This document shows, in pieces, positions 1-6,067 of a DNA stretch of 33,326 nt (position 1 is its first letter; each line of letters begins with the position of its first letter). Source of the stretch: a virus. A program made the position numbers and the translations under genes. The DNA lies in IMG/VR virus record IMGVR_UViG_3300033998_000271, positions 1 to 33,326 of that record; one strand, written 5' to 3'. Under the pieces are notes generated by a model. That model saw only the letters and a program-made list of their open reading frames with translations. It ran no database searches and was not told the DNA's origin.

Positions 1-99
1 AAGCCGCACCTCTGTGGCCATGGAGTTAAAAATACTCCATGGAAGGCAGCCTAAAGAGCTGCTAAGAATCCCATCTCCTTCAGGGGATTGGGAGTGTCA
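1..99 (+). mobile_element. Probable right end of an IS200/IS605-type element with omega-RNA-like hairpins
   Basis: Four hairpins follow one another: 3-18 (six pairs with one G-U), 18-42 (nine perfect pairs around TAAAAAT), 46-62 (GCAGC/GCTGC) and 67-88 (AATCCC/GGGATT). The block ends in GGGAGTGTCAA at about 89-99. Stacked hairpins ending in a TCAA-type junction are what I know from right ends of tnpB-bearing IS605-family elements, where this stretch is also the 3' part of the guide-RNA scaffold. The tnpB gene itself would lie left of base 1 and is not visible. The flank that would act as guide starts at about base 100, next to the rsr terminator. It could instead be an unrelated structured RNA. 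Confidence 0.45.
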
Positions 100-112
100 A
101 GTTTCCGTTTCG

Positions 113-145
113 TACAAAAAAGAGGGGAGCTATTTCCCCTCTTAA
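113..145 (-). terminator. Intrinsic terminator of rsr
   Basis: On the minus strand the rsr stop codon runs into an eight-base stem (AAGAGGGG with CCCCTCTT at 120-143) followed by TTTTTT. The same stem and tail, with a different loop, ends the second rsr 3' end at 32972-32998. Confidence 0.85.
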
Positions 146-1695
146 TATTTTTCTTTTATTTCTTGGAGTATATTGAAAGGCTCTTTTTCAGCCATAGCAA
201 TATACTCCAACATTTTTTCACTCCAACCACTGAACAGAAACACTCTCTGTTTCTGAGCAGGTTGAATCGCAGTTCCGTAACCAGCTAAATCGAACGAATA
301 GAAATATGGTCTGCCGTGTCTTTGCAAATATCCGTTTATGCTACCTCTTGCATTGTCACTCCCACTTTGGGAGTAAACTTGCATATCTGAAAACAACAAT
401 ATTCGATTTGGTTCGAAATCTGATTTTTCAAGCAATTCTATGGCTTCTTCAACATATGTGGACATACCTACATCCGTTGATTTGATTGTTTCCATATTTT
501 TGAGGATTCCTCGGTCCAAATCTAACAAAACTTTTTTTGCCGATGAAGCAAAAGCTATAACCAAAGAATTGTCTGAAATATAATTTGCTATAGCTCCCAT
601 TAGGGATGCTATATCTACATACGACACTGACGAATATTGCGATATATAGTTTGTCATTGACCCGCTTGTATCAACAATTACTGTAGTTTTTCCAGGAAGT
701 TTTGGAATATTTTTCACAGACAAAAACAACGCAACTTCAAGAGCTCTCAAAACCTTTTCTTTGTATTCTCTCGAAACATTTGAGAGGCTCGAAACTTCCC
801 TGTATGCCGAATAAAACCGAAATGGGAACTGTTTCGACTTCAATACGGCTTTTTCATCCTTCAATTTTTCAACGACCGAGTCCAAAGCTTGATATGCCCC
901 CGTTTCAAGCAAGTTTCTAAGATTTCTCAAACCAGCCATGAACGGGATATCAAGAGCATTCCAAACTTCGGTTTTGTTTCCGAAGTGGGATATTGCAAGT
1001 TCCCAAGTTGCATGTGACTCTTGAATGAGCTCGAGAGCTTCGGCATCGAATTCTTTCTTTTGTAGCAATTTCTTCAAAGCTCGTATTTGTTTAAGCTCCT
1101 CTCCCACTTCGTCGTATATCAAATAGCGATATAACTGGTTTCGGTACGAATCTTTCGGTTTCGGATGTGTGAGCCGTAGAACATCTTTTAAGCCAGTTTT
1201 GTATTTATTGAGCTGATACTCATCGAAACTTTCAAAAGTATCAGCCAACCCTTTTTTCAACGATGCTGGTAAAGAGCCTTTCGGAGCTTTGTCACCAATA
1301 TCTCCTACAAGCAAGTTGAAAAGTGCTATAACTTCAGACAATTCATCTGCCCTTTTCACAATTCGTGGGACATACTCTCTGACATATGGCTTTGCACCAT
1401 CGTTCAAAGATGCCAAAACCAAAAGCAATATTGGGACTGAGCGTAAATACATAAAATTTCTCGCATAGTTTGCAAGTTGAAGTACAAACTTCGGGTCACT
1501 GTCTAACACTTTTTGTACAACGTTTTTGAGATTTTCAAGGTCTTCTTTTCCCGAAGTATAGAACTTCTCCTCCCCAACAAGATTCGTCAACACTCTTTCG
1601 TACAACTCCATTTCAGGAGTCATACGATATACACGTTCACCCTCGTAATTTCTAACAAACTCTCTTTCTCTTGCTTGTTTCTGAAACTTTGCCAT
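142..1695 (-). CDS. rsr: Ro60/TROVE-domain RNA-binding protein (Rsr)
   Basis: This 517-residue protein is a bacterial Ro60 orthologue. The family forms a HEAT-like ring (TROVE domain, here about residues 15-330) that holds Y RNA on its outside and threads single-stranded RNA ends through its hole. In bacteria it works with exoribonucleases in rRNA and stress RNA decay. The C-terminal von Willebrand A domain (about 335-517) has a complete MIDAS: DTSGS near residue 341, the Thr of MSTYVEE near 408 and the Asp of FSDMQ near 433. The start follows a strong AGGGAGGTG. Three Y RNAs lie directly upstream on the same strand, behind one promoter, with a weak terminator between them and this gene. Bases 346-472 are identical to the right end of the window, where a second version of the 3' end occurs. 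Confidence 0.93.
   Translation of the reverse strand: MAKFQKQAREREFVRNYEGERVYRMTPEMELYERVLTNLVGEEKFYTSGKEDLENLKNVVQKVLDSDPKFVLQLANYARNFMYLRSVPILLLVLASLNDGAKPYVREYVPRIVKRADELSEVIALFNLLVGDIGDKAPKGSLPASLKKGLADTFESFDEYQLNKYKTGLKDVLRLTHPKPKDSYRNQLYRYLIYDEVGEELKQIRALKKLLQKKEFDAEALELIQESHATWELAISHFGNKTEVWNALDIPFMAGLRNLRNLLETGAYQALDSVVEKLKDEKAVLKSKQFPFRFYSAYREVSSLSNVSREYKEKVLRALEVALFLSVKNIPKLPGKTTVIVDTSGSMTNYISQYSSVSYVDIASLMGAIANYISDNSLVIAFASSAKKVLLDLDRGILKNMETIKSTDVGMSTYVEEAIELLEKSDFEPNRILLFSDMQVYSQSGSDNARGSINGYLQRHGRPYFYSFDLAGYGTAIQPAQKQRVFLFSGWSEKMLEYIAMAEKEPFNILQEIKEKY
346..472. repeat. 127-bp direct repeat, copy inside rsr
   Basis: These 127 bases are identical to 33200-33326. They cover rsr codons from the VWA Thr loop to just past the FSDMQ Asp. 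Outside the repeat on the low-coordinate side the two copies fall at once to a diverged but homologous sequence. Confidence 0.95.
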
Positions 1696-1716
1696 TTTCT
1701 ACACCTCCCTAAAATA

Positions 1717-1752
1717 ATAAAAGCCCGTGGTATCTCTCCACAGGCTTTTTTT
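1717..1752 (-). terminator. Terminator between Y RNA 1 and rsr
   Basis: The minus strand reads AAAGCCTGTGG, a seven-base loop, then CCACGGGCTTTT and a T-rich run. It would end the Y RNA transcript and let only part of transcription into rsr. That could keep the RNAs in excess over the protein; this is inference. Confidence 0.75.
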
Positions 1753-1759
1753 GTAATGA

Positions 1760-1896
1760 GCTCGGAGTAACTATTGAAACGGTACATAAACGCGCTCTAC
1801 CGATTGAGCTACGGTAGGGTTTCCCCATACCGGTAGGATTCGAACCCACAACCTCGCGCTTAACAGGCGAAGTAACCGTTTCTTACACTTCCGAGC
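1760..1896 (-). ncRNA. Y RNA 1, YrlA-like with permuted tRNA-like domain
   Basis: The RNA closes on itself with GCTCGGA/TCCGAGC and GAAACGGT/ACCGTTTC, separated by a conserved internal loop (AGTGTAA opposite AATAGTTAC). Beyond the stem comes a tRNA body in permuted order: anticodon-side strand AAGCGCG, T arm (GTGGG, loop TTCGAAT, CCTAC), acceptor 3' strand CGGTATGG, a closing GAAA-type loop, acceptor 5' strand CCTACCG, T8-A9, D arm GCTC/GAGC, and the other anticodon-side strand CGCGTTT. This is the layout known for YrlA-class bacterial Y RNAs, which bind Ro proteins through the outer stem and mimic tRNA. It is the Y RNA closest to rsr. Confidence 0.88.
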
Positions 1897-1900
1897 AAAT

Positions 1901-2046
1901 CTTTTTTTTGAAGAAACTGTTTGAAGTGGTCTAAAATGCGCTCTCCCTATTGAGCTACGGTAGGATTACTCCGTACCGACAGGATTCGAACCTGTATCAC
2001 ACGCGTTCAATGCGAAGTAACCACTTCTAACACTTTCAAAAAAAAA
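1901..2046 (-). ncRNA. Y RNA 2, YrlA-like with permuted tRNA-like domain
   Basis: It has the same plan as Y RNA 1. The outer stem GAAGTGGT/ACCACTTC and TTGAA/TTCAA is prolonged by a T-run pairing with an A-run. The internal loop has AGTGTTA on one side and AACAGTTTC on the other, followed by the shared TTACTTCG. The tRNA-like part has T arm ACAGG/CCTGT with loop TTCGAAT, acceptor strands CGGTACGG and CCTACCG joined by a short loop, T8-A9, and D arm GCTC/GAGC. The acceptor mismatch lies at the same position as in Y RNA 1 (C here, T there). Stem bases differ from copy 1 on both strands while pairing is kept, which argues for a selected RNA fold. Confidence 0.88.
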
Positions 2047-2051
2047 TTATC

Positions 2052-2131
2052 TTCTGTGGAGAAACTGCGATGAGAGCCTTTTCTTTACCCACCTACGCAA
2101 GTACGAAGTATCTCTCACCTACACTTCCATC
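2052..2131 (-). ncRNA. Y RNA 3, short form without tRNA-like domain
   Basis: It starts at the predicted transcription start of the upstream promoter. The stem is TGGA/TCCA plus GTGAGAG/CTCTCAT. The single-stranded signatures match the two larger Y RNAs: GGAAGTGTAGG on the 5' side, TACTTCG just inside the stem, and CAGTTTCTCC on the 3' side. The roughly 35-base loop has no T arm or D arm, so this would be a Ro-binding RNA without the tRNA mimic. A T-run follows at about 2038-2046. It is the first of three tandem RNAs. Confidence 0.75.
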
Positions 2132-2137
2132 ATCTTT

Positions 2138-2166
2138 ATTATATCATTAATCTTTTAAAAAGTCAA
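2138..2166 (-). promoter_or_regulatory. Promoter of the Y RNA-rsr unit
   Basis: TTGACT (2161-2166), a 17-base spacer and TATAAT (2138-2143). The start would fall at about 2131, exactly at the 5' end of Y RNA 3. Confidence 0.85.
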
Positions 2167-2194
2167 CATTTTAAATTACAACTTTATTAACTTT

Positions 2195-2380
2195 TTATAT
2201 GTTTTCTGTTCCACCAAATCTCTTTTCCATATATTCCCTTACCGCTTCACAAATTACATAGCTTTGACTTCGATTTATTTTTTTTGCATATTCTTCCAAG
2301 TTTTCAAAAAAAGCTTGATACTCTTCTGGGACATAAACCGTCTTTGATAAATATTTGTATTTATACTTGTATCTGCTCAT
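2195..2380 (-). CDS. Ribbon-helix-helix DNA-binding protein
   Basis: This 61-residue protein has the pattern of an Arc/CopG-type ribbon-helix-helix regulator. A short basic, strand-forming start (KYKYLSKTVYVPEE) is followed by a helix (FFENLEEYAKKINR), a turn, and a second helix (SYVICEAVREYMEKRF). The family binds DNA as a dimer through the N-terminal strand. The start has GAGGTGAG in front. The gene sits between the Bet gene and the Y RNA promoter, whose -35 box is about 30 bases past its stop, so it is a candidate regulator of that promoter (inference). It is only loosely similar to the other two ribbon-helix-helix proteins at 32385 and 32705. Confidence 0.7.
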   Translation of the reverse strand: MSRYKYKYKYLSKTVYVPEEYQAFFENLEEYAKKINRSQSYVICEAVREYMEKRFGGTENI

Positions 2381-2389
2381 TTTCTCACC

Positions 2390-3340
2390 TCACTCCCCGA
2401 ATTCCGAAAAGGCATCGTCAATTTTCTTTTGCCATTCATCTATTTCTTCGTCAATTTTGTCTGCCACTACAGGTTCTTCTACAACTATTTCAAAGTCTTC
2501 TGGTTTGATTTCTTCTTGCTGTTTTTTCTCTTTTGCCTTTTCTTTCTCTATCAAGCTTTTCAATATTTCTATAGCTTGCTTGATATCGTCAATATCAAAT
2601 TCTTCCATTCTTTTTCCAATCTTTTTCTCGAGATATTTTTCAATATTTTGCTCTTTTTTACCGTATTTTTTAGCAAAAGCTTGAATGTTCGAATGTAACC
2701 TTGTTATATACGCACTTGGTACTGATTTTCGAGTTTCTTTTGTCTCTTCTTCTACAGTTTCTTCAACATTTTCTTCTGGTACTTCATATTGTACATATGA
2801 AGTATCCATTTCTTCTTCAATGTACAATCCGCCTAAATCAAAAGCTCTTCGCAACGCACCCGCCTCTGCTACTTTTTTTATCATTGTTTGCGGCATCGAA
2901 TACCACGGTCCTATATTGCTATTATTCTGCTTGAAATATTCTCGGAACGAAACCGCATGAATCAACGGCTCCTTCCAATCTTTGCGGTAGACATAGCATA
3001 CAGCCCCCGCAATATCTTTTGGGTCATCTACAATCAATTTTTCTTCTCCATCTTTCGTAATTATGAAAGTTTTCATACCTGCCCACTGGTCCGAATTGTG
3101 GGCGATATGAATAAGCCCAGCATGCGAAACCATAATTTTCCCGGGCTCGTTCTGCCGCTTATCTGGCAAGAAAAAAATCTGTCGCTTAAAAGGGTCCAAG
3201 TTATAACGTTTTGCAAGTTCGAGAAACACTGCGAATTCGTCATCGGTAGCCCCTTTCGCAAACATCCTTTTCACAAGTTCTATTTTTTCCTGGCTTTCCA
3301 ATTCCACATTTTCTTGTTTCTTTTCGATTTCTTTACTCAT
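2390..3340 (-). CDS. bet: Bet/RecT-family single-strand annealing protein
   Basis: The protein (316 residues) matches phage recombination protein Bet. The N-terminal motif ATDDEFAVFLELAKRYNLDPF and the following KRQIFFLPDKR are typical, as are the central GLIHIAHNSDQWAGM and the alpha-helical segment MPQTMIKKVAEAGALRRAF. Such proteins coat single-stranded DNA and anneal complementary strands in phage recombination and replication. The C-terminal third is charged, Glu/Lys-rich and probably disordered. It starts inside the end of the upstream 137-residue gene with GGAGGTAG in front. No partner 5'-3' exonuclease was recognised. Confidence 0.88.
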   Translation of the reverse strand: MSKEIEKKQENVELESQEKIELVKRMFAKGATDDEFAVFLELAKRYNLDPFKRQIFFLPDKRQNEPGKIMVSHAGLIHIAHNSDQWAGMKTFIITKDGEEKLIVDDPKDIAGAVCYVYRKDWKEPLIHAVSFREYFKQNNSNIGPWYSMPQTMIKKVAEAGALRRAFDLGGLYIEEEMDTSYVQYEVPEENVEETVEEETKETRKSVPSAYITRLHSNIQAFAKKYGKKEQNIEKYLEKKIGKRMEEFDIDDIKQAIEILKSLIEKEKAKEKKQQEEIKPEDFEIVVEEPVVADKIDEEIDEWQKKIDDAFSEFGE

Positions 3341-3746
3341 CTTTTTCTACCTCCTCATCAATAAATTCTAATCTCGGTTTTTCTTCGATGATAATATCTT
3401 CTTTCAATTTCTCAAAATCTTGCATCCAATTCGGCAATTTCTCATCCATATTTAAAGTTCGTTCTAACTGTGAAATAACCGAAATTTTTGGTTTTACAGT
3501 AATGCTGAATATTCGTTTCGATAACTCTGGGTTCTTCTCAAGCCAAAGTTTTCCTGCTTTTTGTGAAATCTTTGCCTCGTTTCGCCATACAATCTTGGCT
3601 TCATCGCTGAGCCATAAAGGCTTGCCGTCAATAGGTTTATCTACGCTTTCAAAAAGTTTCTTCTCAAGTTCTCGCCTTGCTTCTTTCGCTCGTTGTTCAA
3701 TTTCTTTAATTTCTTTAATCTTTTTTACAATTTCCGTGATTTCCAT
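3333..3746 (-). CDS. Hypothetical protein upstream of bet
   Basis: The family of this 137-residue protein is not recognised. The first 50 residues form a strongly charged helix (EIVKKIKEIKEIEQRAKEAR) that is probably coiled coil. The middle (KPLWLSDEAKIVWRNEAK) and end are acidic and mixed. It overlaps the bet start by eight bases and has its own AAAGGAGGTATT site, so the two are translationally coupled. A role next to the annealing protein, such as a nuclease partner or host exonuclease inhibitor, is possible, but no catalytic motif is visible. Confidence 0.7.
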   Translation of the reverse strand: MEITEIVKKIKEIKEIEQRAKEARRELEKKLFESVDKPIDGKPLWLSDEAKIVWRNEAKISQKAGKLWLEKNPELSKRIFSITVKPKISVISQLERTLNMDEKLPNWMQDFEKLKEDIIIEEKPRLEFIDEEVEKDE

Positions 3747-3785
3747 TCCTAATACCTCCTTTTATTGTTATTCCTTGTAGGTAGG

Positions 3786-3812
3786 ATAAAAAGGGAGGAA
3801 GATATCCTCCCA
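3786..3812 (-). terminator. Intrinsic terminator of the 4502-3817 operon
   Basis: The minus strand has GGGAGGA, a short loop, TCCTCCC and TTTTTA. It separates the accessory pair from the bet operon, which has no clear promoter of its own and may rely on read-through. Confidence 0.8.
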
Positions 3813-3816
3813 ATAT

Positions 3817-4110
3817 TTAAAATTCTCTATATTCTTTCAAAACTTCTAATTTTTCCGTAATATCTTCGGTGTAATCCCAAGTCCATGGTACATCATCACC
3901 TTGCTTTGAAGGCCATTCTGGCAAATAATCTGTGTATTCTCCTTCTACATATATCTTGACTATACCTTCATTTTTCCATTCTTCCATGTATTTCATTACA
4001 ATTATTTCATAATATTTCTCAAACTTTTCAACCAATGTTTCATAAACTTCCGGAAATACTTCCTCAAATTTTTTAATTTCTACCTGATATATCCCTTCGT
4101 ACTTTTTCAT
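3817..4110 (-). CDS. Hypothetical acidic protein
   Basis: This 97-residue protein is not recognised. It is rich in Glu, Tyr and Trp (PEWPSKQGDDVPWTWDYTEDI), with a helical first half and an acidic aromatic second half. No membrane segment or cysteine motif is present. The start follows GGGGAGGTAG. It is the second gene of a two-gene operon and is closed by a terminator. Small acidic phage proteins in early accessory operons often inhibit host enzymes or mimic DNA, but nothing here shows that directly. Confidence 0.65.
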   Translation of the reverse strand: MKKYEGIYQVEIKKFEEVFPEVYETLVEKFEKYYEIIVMKYMEEWKNEGIVKIYVEGEYTDYLPEWPSKQGDDVPWTWDYTEDITEKLEVLKEYREF

Positions 4111-4124
4111 TTCTACTACCTCCC

Positions 4125-4502
4125 CTAAATTTTTTGGTTCTTTATTTTTCTTTCTAAGTTTTGATAAATTTCTTTCTCATATGTATCATATAAATTCTTT
4201 TTTAACCAATTTAAAGCTTCTTCATCTGAAATATATTTCATAAAATTTCTTTCTCCTGCGTCATATCTTTCTAAAACCCATTTGTTTTCTTTTGTTAAAT
4301 ATAATGCTTCTCTTTCAACAGTATCACCAGTAGCTAATGAATAATATCCATTTCCTTTTAAATAATCCCAATAAATAACATTATCAAAAAATTTTACTTC
4401 TTCTTCAAAAAAACTACCTACTACTTCACCAAATTCGTTATAAATTTTTCTTTCTCTTCCAACATATTCTCCTAAATCGTTAAAAAGTTTTCTTTCTGAC
4501 AT
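4125..4502 (-). CDS. Hypothetical protein with an N-terminal tandem motif
   Basis: The family of this 125-residue protein is not known. Residues 4-29 hold a tandem repeat: RKLFNDLGEYVG is followed by RKIYNEFGEVVG, a likely pair of beta hairpins. The rest is charged and aromatic (VIYWDYLKGNGYYSLATGD) and ends in a Lys-rich helix. It begins with AAAGGAGGAAAAAGG before the ATG and is the first gene behind the promoter at 4536-4564. Confidence 0.65.
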   Translation of the reverse strand: MSERKLFNDLGEYVGRERKIYNEFGEVVGSFFEEEVKFFDNVIYWDYLKGNGYYSLATGDTVEREALYLTKENKWVLERYDAGERNFMKYISDEEALNWLKKNLYDTYEKEIYQNLERKIKNQKI

Positions 4503-4535
4503 TTCCTTTTTCCTCCTTTATTGATTGTCAATACT

Positions 4536-4564
4536 ATTATAATATATTATATTATATTTGTCAA
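4536..4564 (-). promoter_or_regulatory. Strong promoter for the 4502-3817 operon
   Basis: TTGACA (4559-4564), 17 bases, TATAAT (4536-4541). A start near 4529 leaves a leader of about 27 bases before the ATG at 4502. Confidence 0.85.
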
Positions 4565-4593
4565 GCGATATTTGTAAAAAGTATGTAAATATT

Positions 4594-5625
4594 TTACCCC
4601 CAAGGATATAAAGTGATATATCCATCCCAATCCTCTTCCTCATATCCTTTGCAGTGACAATCAAAGTGTAAATATCCCGCAACCCTTTCAATCTGTTCGA
4701 TATTTACATAACTCCAACGAGAAGTGTCCAATGCTATGCACCCGAACTCTTCTAATTCCTTTCTGTGTGCGTTTATATAATAATCTAAGACTTCAATCAT
4801 ATCATCATCTGTCATCGGCCCTTGATTGTCGAAATATATCTCCATGAGATTTTGATGAGGCAAAATATACTCTTCAGGTAGTGATATCCAAAAATTCCCG
4901 TCTCCTTCCGCTTTTTCACAATTCAAACCTAAACCCTCTACAACCTCTATGATTTCCTCATCACTAAAGTTTGTTACATCAGATACGTTCAATAAGAAGT
5001 CTCCATCCTCGTCGAATCCTTTATCCATGATTTCTTCTTCGATAAAGTCTATCAAGATTCTTCTCTCTTTTTCGTTCCTCATTTCCTTCTCCTCCTTTTT
5101 ATTTTTTTCTTTTGTTTCTTTTTGTTCTTCTGTTTTGATTGTTTCTGTTTTTTCAACTTCTTCTATTTCTTCTTCTACTTCTTGCTCTTCTTCTGCTTTT
5201 TCTACTTCTTCAGCGGTTTCTTCTTGCTCCTCTGTTCCTTTTTCTAGTTCTTCTGCTGCAATTCTAATGAATTCAATCAATTTTCCTCTTTCTGCTACTG
5301 CTATTTCTTCTTTTCCATTTTCAGAAACTCTATATAATTTAAATTCCTTTCCATCATATCCGCAAAATTCAACAACCAAAGATCCGTTTGGAACTAAATT
5401 TTGACTTGTTACTTGCAACCATTCTCCCTGAAATGCAAAACCATTCGTTTTTGTAGTATCTACACCAGTTATCAATTTTGCCCAATGTTTATATTTCCCT
5501 AAGTGGTAAGAAGCTGCCCCCATACAATCATGCTCATATACTACCATTTTCATTCCATTCCCCTCCTTCTGATTTTGTTTTCCCTTTTTCACCATTTCTA
5601 TTTGACTTCCCATTGTATTTTTCAT
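4594..5625 (-). CDS. Hypothetical two-domain protein with a long acidic linker
   Basis: The protein has about 343 residues and is not recognised. An N-terminal domain (about 27-115, from MKMVVYEHDCMGAASYHLGK) and a C-terminal domain (from about 184, MRNEKERRILIDF) are joined by a Glu/Lys repeat region. The AGGAGG site lies one base from the first ATG of the open frame (5631), so the next ATG at 5625 is preferred. Two internal ATGs have excellent ribosome sites: 5553 (AAGGAGGGG) and 5082 (AAGGAGGAG), so shorter products are likely. The C-terminal part contains GFDEDGDFLLNVSD and is strongly acidic. It is the only gene behind two tandem promoters. Confidence 0.7.
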   Translation of the reverse strand: MKNTMGSQIEMVKKGKQNQKEGNGMKMVVYEHDCMGAASYHLGKYKHWAKLITGVDTTKTNGFAFQGEWLQVTSQNLVPNGSLVVEFCGYDGKEFKLYRVSENGKEEIAVAERGKLIEFIRIAAEELEKGTEEQEETAEEVEKAEEEQEVEEEIEEVEKTETIKTEEQKETKEKNKKEEKEMRNEKERRILIDFIEEEIMDKGFDEDGDFLLNVSDVTNFSDEEIIEVVEGLGLNCEKAEGDGNFWISLPEEYILPHQNLMEIYFDNQGPMTDDDMIEVLDYYINAHRKELEEFGCIALDTSRWSYVNIEQIERVAGYLHFDCHCKGYEEEDWDGYITLYPWG

Positions 5626-5655
5626 TTTCATACCTCCTTTTTTATTTTCTATTAT

Positions 5656-5684
5656 ATTATATCATATTATATTATATATGTCAA
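5656..5684 (-). promoter_or_regulatory. Proximal promoter of the 5625 gene
   Basis: TTGACA (5679-5684), 17 bases, TATAAT (5656-5661). It shares the upstream context ATTAATATAAAA with the second copy at 5774. Confidence 0.85.
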
Positions 5685-5773
5685 CCTTTTTATATTAATT
5701 GTTTCTAAATATTCTATTACATTTTTGCACTCGTTGCTTTCTTTACTTCCTTTTTATTTTTATCTTCTATTAT

Positions 5774-5802
5774 ATTATATCATATATCTTAGAAAAAGTC
5801 AA
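5774..5802 (-). promoter_or_regulatory. Distal promoter of the 5625 gene
   Basis: TTGACT (5797-5802), 17 bases, TATAAT (5774-5779). The bases on both sides match the proximal promoter, so the pair looks like a 118-bp spaced duplication. No open reading frame of note lies between them. Confidence 0.8.
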
Positions 5803-6012
5803 CCCTTTTATATTAATATTTTGTATCTATTCTATTATAATATAATATATATTTGTTTAAATTATTATTAAGGGACAACTTATAGATTTTTTTATATCCT
5901 TTGCATGCGTCTCAGACACGCTACAATCAATTTTATATATGCAAGCAATAAAATCATACAGGAAGAGGGTGTGAATTCATTCTGGAGCGTTTTAGAGGTC
6001 TTCTCGTCGATA
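5803..6012. other. Gap without a recognisable gene
   Basis: This 210-base AT-rich gap lies between the lysis-end terminator and the tandem promoters. I see no convincing reading frame. It holds a short inverted repeat (GCGTCTCAGACACGC at about 5908) and one copy of an 18-base element also found at 7420. A site such as attP could lie here, but no integrase gene is in the window to support it. Confidence 0.5.
5979..5996 (-). repeat. 18-bp element, copy A
   Basis: The minus strand reads TCTAAAACGCTCCAGAAT. It matches 7420-7437 at 16 of 18 positions. Both copies lie in gene-free gaps around the lysis genes. Confidence 0.45.
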
Positions 6013-6046
6013 CCAAAAAAAGTGCCCCTTTTCAGGGGCTAAAAAA
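6013..6046 (-). terminator. Strong terminator at the end of the late operon
   Basis: The minus strand shows GCCCC, loop TGAAAA, GGGGC and TTTTTTT just after the last lysis-cluster gene. It is a convincing end of late transcription. Confidence 0.9.
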
Positions 6047-6067
6047 GGAGGGTACGGGGTATGGAGG

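Noticed and set aside
88-288. Plus-strand reading frames throughout the window, for example 88-288, 2888-3364 and 15408-15932.
   Set aside because: They lie opposite clear minus-strand genes, lack ribosome sites and have the Ser/Phe/Leu-rich composition of antisense frames.
1790-2010. Two ordinary tRNA genes (T-loop GGTTCGAATCC and D-arm TAGCTCAAT are present).
   Set aside because: On the minus strand the 3' half comes before the 5' half, the acceptor is closed by a loop and the anticodon side opens into a long stem. This fits YrlA-type Y RNAs, not linear tRNA genes.
4949-5404. A Ser-rich plus-strand protein of 151 residues.
   Set aside because: It is the antisense shadow of the Glu/Lys linker of the gene at 4594-5625.
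5640-5850. CRISPR-like array, suggested by recurring TTAATATAAAA and TATTATATTATAT words.
   Set aside because: The repeats are the flanks and boxes of two tandem promoters; there are only two units and no spacers of regular length.
5803-6012. Attachment site or lysogeny region.
   Set aside because: No integrase, excisionase or repressor gene is visible, and no tRNA end or core repeat could be shown.
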